DNA of 54,949 bases from a bacterium (lineage in GTDB: Bacteria; Actinomycetota; Acidimicrobiia; Spongiisociales; Spongiisociaceae): positions 1 through 54,949 of the forward strand of contig JAPPFW010000098.1 of NCBI GenBank assembly GCA_028821575.1. The letters run 5' to 3'. Positions 49,882 to 54,949 of the stretch are shown here, piece after piece. Each line of letters starts with the position of its first letter. Position 1 is the stretch's first letter. Under the pieces are notes generated by a model, which saw only the letters and a list, made by a program, of their open reading frames with translations, was not told where the DNA came from and ran no database searches. The position numbers and the translations under genes are program-made.

Positions 49882-50904
49882 GTGTCTGCGGTTGCTCATC
49901 CGTTCGCCGCGGCGGGTGGTGGAAGCCTGTTCGAGTACAAGGTCGCGACCCTGGTCGCAGCGGACCTCGTCACTTCTCGAAATACCGAACATGGCGGCCG
50001 CGTGGCCGGCGTCGAGTACAGACCGGCCCAGCGGGTTTCGACGATCTGAGAGTCTCTGTCGAGTTGTTGGGTGGCGGCAATCGAACGGTTCATGTGCAAT
50101 GCAGGCACAGGCAGCCGTTTACAGCATCGGACGTCAAGTTCCGGAACCTGATCGCTCAAGCTGCAGCGGCCGTCCGCCGCGACGTCCTCTCGTTTGCTAC
50201 CGGGGAGAGGCGGTTTGCGGTCATCGTGGACAGCCGCTCCCCCGGACACGCCTCGATGACAATGCTGTGCGACCTTGCTCGCGATCCGGGTGACTTAGAT
50301 CGCTTTCTCAGTGTTGTGGGAGCTCACGGAGACCGCCGAGAAGCTCGATGGCAACACCTGCCTTGGGGTAGCCGGCGACTTAGGGCCCGAGTCATTGCAC
50401 CGTGTGCTTGGTGCTCTTGAGGTGCGAGCGGTCGAAGTGAGAACCCAGAGATCTCCAGACGCGATCGAGATGATCAACCGGCTCGCTGCCGTCTGGATCC
50501 CGCCGGATCATGAGCGGGCGATGAACCTTGCCAACGCTTTGTTCAGGGTTCTGACCGACATAGGGCCTGCCGCAGGGATGATCGACTTGAGCTACCTGCA
50601 ATCACGACTGGGGGCATGTCTGCCCAGCACGCTCGGCGCGACCACTCGAAGGGCGAGCTCGGCCGGCGACGCAAGGGGGGCATCGACGCGTAGCAATGGC
50701 GATGAAGGCTGTCGGTCTCGACGACGAAGAAACGGACACGGTCGCAACCGATGCTCTGGCGACCCCGCCCACTATTACTGTTTCAGAAGAGTTGACGGTT
50801 GTCATCGGAGCGATGGGTGTCGGGAAGACCACCGGGTTGGAGCGCATCCACCGTATGCGATCGACAGAGCGTTGGCGGATTCGAACCGCCTGACACACCT
50901 ATAA
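49882..50904 (+). pseudogene. Broken nuclease-STAND-like NTPase gene, copy 2
   Basis: A rightward relative of the gene at 41540-43108, split over four frames. It reads SAVAHPFAAAGGGSLFEYKV (from GTG 49882, frame ends TGA 50047), VQTGPAGFDDLRVSVELLGG and HVQCRHRQPFTASDVKF (frame 49866-50420), LGALEVRAVEVRTQ and ERAMNLANALFRVLTDIG (50311 frame), then AMKAVGLDDEETDTV and VVIGAMGVGKTTGLERIHR (50696 frame, Walker A) and a shift into AIDRALADSN. It ends near 50,900 before the Walker B. Nucleotide identity to copy 1 is high by eye over about 1 kb. Where copy 1 has a TAG stop, this copy has TCG (Ser). Confidence 0.7.
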
Positions 50905-51132
50905 GCCCAGGTCAGCCGCCTTTTGGAATCAGAAGAATGTTACTTCGGATGTTATCGGCACTTCGGATGAAACCGCTCAGTCTGCACCCCAGCGGTGCTG
51001 CTCGGCATTGTCATGACAGCACCCAACCCCTGGTCTATCCTAGGCACCAAGGGCTCGGAAGGCCGCTACACGCACGCTGATCCTCCTACGTACTAATAGC
51101 GGTGAGGCCTACAGACGAGCGGCCCTACCGAC

Positions 51133-51399
51133 ACCTTTGACCAGATCGTTCGCGAGATGCTACCTGAAGCCGACGAGCTCTCAGCTGCAATTCGACCTTG
51201 GCATCCCAATCTGCGGCCGGCGTTCCTGGTGGTGGCGTGGCGTCGGGTGCGGACCAACAAGGATGCACGAACCATAGGGGTCGATCGGGTGACACCCTGC
51301 TCTCTTCTTCCCCGTGCTGAGGAACTACTGGTCGGGCTGCGGGATGATCTCAAGGCGCTGCGGTTCGTTCCTCAGTGGCCAGTTCGCGACCACCCCTGA
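51133..51399 (+). pseudogene. Group II intron reverse transcriptase, N-terminal fragment
   Basis: The frame reads DTFDQIVREMLPEAD, NLRPAFLVVAWRRVRTNKDA and RTIGVDRVTPCSLLPRAEEL, then LLVGLRDDLKALRFVPQWPV and a stop. Intact maturases have VRxNKGAxTxGVDGxT followed by LKxxxFxPxPVRRxxIPK; the gene stops just there. About 90 of some 430 residues remain, so no RT catalytic YADD is present. No intron domain V hairpin is recognisable nearby. Confidence 0.8.
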
Positions 51400-51554
51400 C
51401 CGGGCACTTCGGTGGTGGTTCCGAGACCACCTCTCCTCCCGAACCCGGACGACGTCACCTCGTCTCAGCAACTGAGACTCCTGGAGAGATGCCTGGTACG
51501 ATTACGAACACCAGTTCGTGCCCCCTGTCGGCATGAGTGTGGTAGGACGGAGGG

Positions 51555-51677
51555 ATGGTGGAAGAGAGCGAACAACCAGGACATCGAGTGGTGGTCGATT
51601 CGGAATTCGGAGACGTAGAGCACTGCGATGCACCAAGCGAGCAGATCGTGGACCGAGGGAGCATCAATGCGAGATAG
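51555..51677 (+). CDS. Short open frame with a good ribosome site, uncertain
   Basis: 40 codons beginning at ATG 51555, which has GGACGGAGGG directly before it. The residues are acidic (VEESEQPGHRVVV, DSEFGDVEHCDAPSEQ) and end six bases before the possible GTG start of the metallopeptidase. It may be a leader peptide or the first part of a broken gene. No family. Confidence 0.3.
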   Translation: MVEESEQPGHRVVVDSEFGDVEHCDAPSEQIVDRGSINAR

Positions 51678-51739
51678 AAGTCGTGCTATTCCCAGGAGAT
51701 GGGTTCACGATCCCCATCACCTACGCCGGGGTTGAACGA

Positions 51740-52504
51740 ATGAGCCGACCGAAACAGCGGCGGCGGCCGCCCAGTCGCGCTGATCTGAGGCGTAGTCGAG
51801 GAGCATCTGCGGATATACGGGGATGGAGTGACTCCTTCTGCAAAGAACTGCGCCCGTTGCTGATACGAGCATCTGGGGAACTGAATCAGTATCTTGACCC
51901 ACCTGTACGTCTGCCCCCAGTCTGGTTTGACTCTGGAGGCCCGCGTACTGTGACTTGCCCTCCGGGTCCACCGCGTGTCCTTCTTAACGTGACGGAAGGG
52001 AGATACTGGGGGCAGGTTGTCTACCAGTACGGACATGAGTTCTGCCATTGGATCGTCAATTCCGTTCAACCCCGAAAGCATGCGCACTGGCTCGAAGAGT
52101 CACTATGTGAGACTGCGGCCCTCTTCGTGCTCAGGCGCATCAACCAGTGGAGGAGCGTGTCCCTGCGCAAGTACGCGGAGGGAAGACTTGCACAGGTTCG
52201 CCAACCAGCCGATGGCAACCTTGCTCGTTGGCTCTCGACCCGTGAAGGGACTCTACGCACTAGCGATCCGGGTAGTGATGAGTCACGAACCCAACAAGCG
52301 GTAGTCGGCTCTTTCCTGCTACCCCTCTTTGAGGAGGCCCCTGTATCGTGGAGGGCGATCTCTCACCTACCCGTCGGAGAGGTCTCGGCCTTGGATAGCC
52401 GCCCGTTACCCGAGTATTTGGAGACTTGGTATAACCAGGTGAACGAACGTGACCGTGCCGTTGTAGCCCAGGTGGATCGGCTGTTGCGTGATCACCGACC
52501 GTAG
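51740..52504 (+). CDS. Putative zinc metallopeptidase (HExxH)
   Basis: 254 residues from ATG 51740; GTG 51683 in the same frame would add 19. After a basic start (RPKQRRRPPSRADLRR) comes a structured domain with YQYGHEFCHWIVNS (HExxH zinc site), then HWLEESLCETAALFVLRRIN with the expected third ligand Glu about 18 residues on, a gluzincin-like layout. PVRLPPVWFDSGG and RVLLNVTEGRYWGQ lie before it. There is no signal peptide. Substrate and partner unknown. Within the island it could be a toxin, a defence effector or an immunity-triggered protease. Confidence 0.65.
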   Translation: MSRPKQRRRPPSRADLRRSRGASADIRGWSDSFCKELRPLLIRASGELNQYLDPPVRLPPVWFDSGGPRTVTCPPGPPRVLLNVTEGRYWGQVVYQYGHEFCHWIVNSVQPRKHAHWLEESLCETAALFVLRRINQWRSVSLRKYAEGRLAQVRQPADGNLARWLSTREGTLRTSDPGSDESRTQQAVVGSFLLPLFEEAPVSWRAISHLPVGEVSALDSRPLPEYLETWYNQVNERDRAVVAQVDRLLRDHRP

Positions 52505-52505
52505 A

Positions 52506-52720
52506 CCACCCGCACATTCCGCCATGGTCCTCGCACCCGCCGACGACTACGCCGGCCGTAACCCGGTCGAAGGCGTCAACGGGATGATCAAAAAACGACG
52601 GCAGCTACAACCCCGCATCCTGCCGCGTGTTCGGCACCGCCGCACACACACTCGCCACGCTCCTAGCCGCAGTCATCCACAACTCAAACAAACCCGACGA
52701 GCCCGCCGTCCCCAAGAACC
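52506..52720 (+). pseudogene. Transposase-like C-terminal remnant
   Basis: One frame gives AMVLAPADDYAGRNPVEGVN and GMIKK; the next gives DGSYNPASCRVFGTAAHTLA TLLAAVIHNSNKP. Together they look like the end of a transposase (RN..EG...G..K, then a hydrophobic helix), joined across a run of six A at 52590-52595. The shift is +1, so it is decay or a base-count error. There is no intact element. Family uncertain. Confidence 0.45.
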
Positions 52721-53035
52721 GCGACAACATCCCCGCGGGCCGTCCCGAACAAGCCACCCCCGACACCACCCCACCAGACGCACCAACCCCGCACACGGCC
52801 GATCCCACACCCACCCGGGCACCCCCATAAACCAGCCCTCGCCCATCCCCCACCGACGGAACCCGATCGTCGGACCAGACGCGTCCCCACCCAGCCGTCA
52901 ACACCGCCAGCGCCCATAACCGGCCCCACAACCACGCCGAACACCGCCAAAACCGGCTCCAACACCCCCGCAACCGGCCAAAACGCCGACCACGCCCCCT
53001 AACCCGCGAACTCGACACCCCCCTGGAAACGGAGC
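52640..53035. other. Strand-biased, C/A-rich and G/T-poor tract
   Basis: The plus strand from the transposase remnant to 53,035 is dominated by C and A, with runs such as CACCACCCCACCAGACGCAC and CCACACCCACCCGGGCACCC. T is rare and G is less frequent than in the neighbouring genes. No gene is supported. The skew differs from flanking DNA and could reflect a Pro/Thr-rich repeat coding origin, a replication-biased insert, or R-loop-forming DNA. Confidence 0.4.
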
Positions 53036-53104
53036 GCAGCCATGGTCAGCGGTGTGACTGGCGCGGATACGGATTGTCACACCGGCAACGTACGATGGGG
53101 GTAG

Positions 53105-53224
53105 ATGAACGGATCCCCCTATCAGTGCATTCGGTATAGCTCGCCCGACACCGCGGGCGAGCTACTCGCCGCTGCCGGGCGAGCTGTAGAGGACCCGGCG
53201 TGGACAAAGGGATGTCAGACATGA
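53105..53224 (+). CDS. Short leader frame overlapping the toxin-like gene
   Basis: 39 codons from ATG 53105, with GGGGGTAG just before it. Its TGA overlaps ATG 53221 of the next gene (ATGA), the usual mark of translational coupling. The frame runs through the inverted repeat 53138-53163. The protein (MNGSPYQCIRYSS, DTAGELLAAAGRAVEDP) is unknown. It may be a regulatory leader peptide or a chance frame. Confidence 0.4.
   Translation: MNGSPYQCIRYSSPDTAGELLAAAGRAVEDPAWTKGCQT
53138..53185. promoter_or_regulatory. Inverted repeat and direct repeat before the RelE/HigB-like gene
   Basis: AGCTCGCCCG (53138-53147), a six-base loop, then its perfect complement CGGGCGAGCT (53154-53163). CGGGCGAGCT is repeated directly at 53176-53185, 22 bases further on. 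The first pair can form a very stable hairpin or an operator; the third unit could compete for pairing, giving two alternative hairpins. It lies 36 bases before ATG 53221, where a toxin autoregulator or attenuator would sit. Confidence 0.65.
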
Positions 53225-54654
53225 CCGACTACATGGCCCTGATGGACAGGTGGGCCGGTGAGCACATCCGTTACGAGATAGAAGGGACTCTTGAAGACCT
53301 ACCCTGTATGCTCGCGTCCACTAGCTACAACTTTCGCGACGATCTGTATCCCCGCCTAAGTGCTATAGACGAACAGATTCCAGGTGTGGGTATGCAATAT
53401 GCTCACTGGGAGGGAATTACTCCACGGTTCCCCTTCGCCGAGGCGTTCGACGCCGTGGTCCGGCCTTTGAGCTACGTTCCGTATCATCTTGCCGCGCCGA
53501 TGGCCTACAGCGTCATGGCTCGTGAAGTAGTCAACGATTCCGGTGCCCACATCGAGCAGTGTGTCAAGAAGCTCTGCATCACCGGGCGCAACCGTCGTCG
53601 ATCGCTTGGGCAGGTCATCAACAGTAAGAGGGCTGTGAAACGGCTGGGTGTTGAGCTTGTTGAGGGGATCACGCAGTACACACCGTCGTGGAATGCTGCC
53701 AAACATGACTATGAAGGTAGCGGACCGGAATCTGTCATTACCCTCGACGATGCCATCCGTAACTACTTTGCGGCTCGATCACTTGGCGCTGCTGTGCTGA
53801 AGGCCACTGGATCGCTGAGTGGAGCAGTGCAAGCCATCGAAGACGCTGCGAACAACCGGGTCTACTACAGAAGGGGGTGTCTACTCGATTCACAAGTCCG
53901 CCCCCTTCCGCAGATCGGCAGCGATAGCGCCGTTGATTCTGGGAACCACAGTGGAACCCAAGGTCATGAGCGTCGGCGGGTCCAGCCAGAGTTGGGCGTC
54001 ACGCCGGTCGATGTAGTCGTGACGCCGAGCTTCGCGGAGTGGCTGAGCGAATTGCCCTACGCGGTAATGGTTGCTGTTGCGGCAGCAGTCGAACGCCTCG
54101 CAGCCTACGGTCGCCGTCTGGGTCTCCCAGAGGTCGAGCGTGTCATCACGAGAGCATTTCCTGAGACTTTCATCCTTGTCCCTGAGCCTCCCGCTGTTGG
54201 ACGAGCGATCCTGTTTGCCTTCGACCCCATGGGTCGGGCGGTACTAGTAGAAGGCGACTACGGACTCGGAAAGCGGAAGAGGTTCCGTGCCGCTGTGCGC
54301 CGTTACCGTAGATCCCGGAAATGGATACGCCTAGTTGCCGGACCCGACCTGCTCCCCTTCACTGAAGTGGTTGCCCATCTCACCGACGAAGACAGGGCCG
54401 AGGTCAGTGCGATGCGCGCTTGCGCTGCGGCAACGTCTGCGATGTTGGGTGACATGGAACTTCGCGATGCTCGACAGCGAATCCAATTGGAGCTCGACTA
54501 CCTCGCGAAGCGCCCTGAGCCTGGTATCGACGATGCGCTGCTCTCCGACAACTGGTTGCTGAGGCACAGTCGTTACATAGCTGCCCAGATCGGCTACGGC
54601 GACGCCGTCCTAGAAAGTCTACCTGGGGTTGCGTGCGGCTGTAGAGACGCCTGA
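53221..54654 (+). CDS. Large protein with a RelE/HigB (Gp49)-like toxin domain
   Basis: 477 residues from ATG 53221, with AAAGGG nine bases before it; GTG 53200 would add seven. Residues 1 to about 265 are unlike any family I know (DRWAGEHIRYEIEGTLEDL, FPFAEAFDAVVRPLSYV, YFAARSLGAAVLKATGSLSG). Residues about 270-380 match the HigB/Gp49 branch of the RelE-ParE toxins: FAEWLSELPYAVMVAVAAAV, RRLGLPEVERV, VGRAILFAFDPMGRAVLVEG and GKRKRFRAAVRRYRR. About 100 further residues follow, with a charged helix (DEDRAEVSAMRACAAAT). Toxins of this class are normally about 110 residues, so this is a fusion or two genes joined. No HigA-like HTH antitoxin is seen up to 54949. Confidence 0.65.
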   Translation: MTDYMALMDRWAGEHIRYEIEGTLEDLPCMLASTSYNFRDDLYPRLSAIDEQIPGVGMQYAHWEGITPRFPFAEAFDAVVRPLSYVPYHLAAPMAYSVMAREVVNDSGAHIEQCVKKLCITGRNRRRSLGQVINSKRAVKRLGVELVEGITQYTPSWNAAKHDYEGSGPESVITLDDAIRNYFAARSLGAAVLKATGSLSGAVQAIEDAANNRVYYRRGCLLDSQVRPLPQIGSDSAVDSGNHSGTQGHERRRVQPELGVTPVDVVVTPSFAEWLSELPYAVMVAVAAAVERLAAYGRRLGLPEVERVITRAFPETFILVPEPPAVGRAILFAFDPMGRAVLVEGDYGLGKRKRFRAAVRRYRRSRKWIRLVAGPDLLPFTEVVAHLTDEDRAEVSAMRACAAATSAMLGDMELRDARQRIQLELDYLAKRPEPGIDDALLSDNWLLRHSRYIAAQIGYGDAVLESLPGVACGCRDA

Positions 54655-54949
54655 ACAGCGGGGCACCGCCCGCGATGCCTCTGGGCAGGGCGTTAGTCCC
54701 TCATAGTTTCAGGATGTTGATCGGGGCGTTGGCATCGTCGGGTAGGTCTTGACTATGCGAGCTAACGCTTCCCCATCACCGCTGATCGTGAGGCTCGTGG
54801 TCCTGGTTGATGTGCTGGACGTTGCCTTCAGGGCTTAGCGGACCGTTTCGATCGTCTCCGTCGATCAGCTTGGGTGAACATGGCCTTATGTTGGCGATCA
54901 TTGAGATTCACTCATACTGGATTTGCCCCGTTTGGTGGGGGGTCGCTGC
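54655..54949. other. Right-end gap with a possible small remnant
   Basis: No supported gene. On the minus strand, one frame reads SLTISGDGEALARIVKTYP (about 54805-54750) and another continues DDANAPINILKL and a stop at about 54702, so a small gene end broken by one indel may lie here. The resemblance to a TnpB end (DANxxxNIL) is short and not enough to name it. Confidence 0.3.

Noticed and set aside
52588..52598. CAAAAAAC as a programmed frameshift site of a transposase
   Set aside because: Joining the two frames needs a +1 shift, while the classic A-AAA-AAC signal in IS elements works by -1. The flanks are also decayed. A base-count change is simpler.
54695..54810. End of a TnpB gene (DANAPINIL)
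   Set aside because: Only about ten residues resemble TnpB, the zinc Cys pairs before it are missing, and the frame upstream differs.
1..54949. CRISPR arrays, rRNA and tRNA genes
   Set aside because: No regularly spaced direct repeats and no cloverleaf or rRNA-like segments were found by eye on either strand. A dedicated scan could still find a tRNA that I missed.

Overview
The window is high-GC bacterial DNA whose gene content fits Actinomycetota, most likely an Acidimicrobiia-type lineage. The pointers are an F420/LLM-type oxidoreductase, a nitrobindin-like protein, an actinobacterial-style ATP-dependent DNA ligase, a CGAAC-N4-GTTCG SOS box near recA, and many GTG and TTG starts. The assignment is inferred from gene content only.

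Bases 1 to about 36,600 look like ordinary chromosome with short, tightly packed operons. In order they hold: a cut amidohydrolase; an ABC-2 exporter pair; a pRiA4b ORF-3-like zinc protein; class I fructose-bisphosphate aldolase; an MFS carrier; a leftward run of cation/proton antiporter, universal stress protein, Maf and ATP-dependent ligase (stops and starts overlap at antiporter/usp and at maf/ligase); a methyltransferase; an unusual peptidase-S51-like protein with a cysteinyl-tRNA-synthetase-like tail; LLM oxidoreductase; msrA with nitrobindin; trans-3-hydroxyproline dehydratase; two PLP sulfur-amino-acid enzymes (cystathionine synthase/lyase family and O-acetylhomoserine sulfhydrylase); acyl-CoA dehydrogenase with enoyl-CoA hydratase; a DUF4349 lipoprotein; a lone HicA; RNase HII; a coupled leftward cluster of Trm112, HIT, secreted peptidase and solute-binding lipoprotein; a YbaK-type tRNA editing protein; SURF1; SSB; a TPR protein; recA; and thpR. 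One stretch, 29,660-31,380, is a graveyard holding a frameshifted membrane thioredoxin and a stray second copy of a ybaK gene end.

From about 36,600 to the right edge the character changes to an accessory island rich in defence genes, toxins and broken genes. It holds a nucleotidyltransferase-type toxin pair, a TIR-domain scrap, a UvrD-type helicase, and a co-directional operon of cytosine methyltransferase, NgoMIV-type restriction enzyme and an OLD-like ATPase with a TOPRIM-like tail, with a divergent vsr mismatch endonuclease. It also holds two decayed copies of a nuclease-STAND-like NTPase gene in opposite orientation on either side of that operon, an ISL3-family transposase remnant lying against an HNH nuclease gene that has lost its 5' end, a group II intron reverse-transcriptase scrap, an HExxH metallopeptidase, and a large protein with a RelE/HigB-like domain preceded by a strong inverted repeat and a short overlapping reading frame.

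The best candidates for new biology are the M-R-ATPase operon with the nearby helicase, the inverted pair of STAND-like genes around it, the RelE/HigB-like protein with its structured leader, and the S51/CysRS-tail fusion. No rRNA, tRNA or CRISPR array was recognised by eye.
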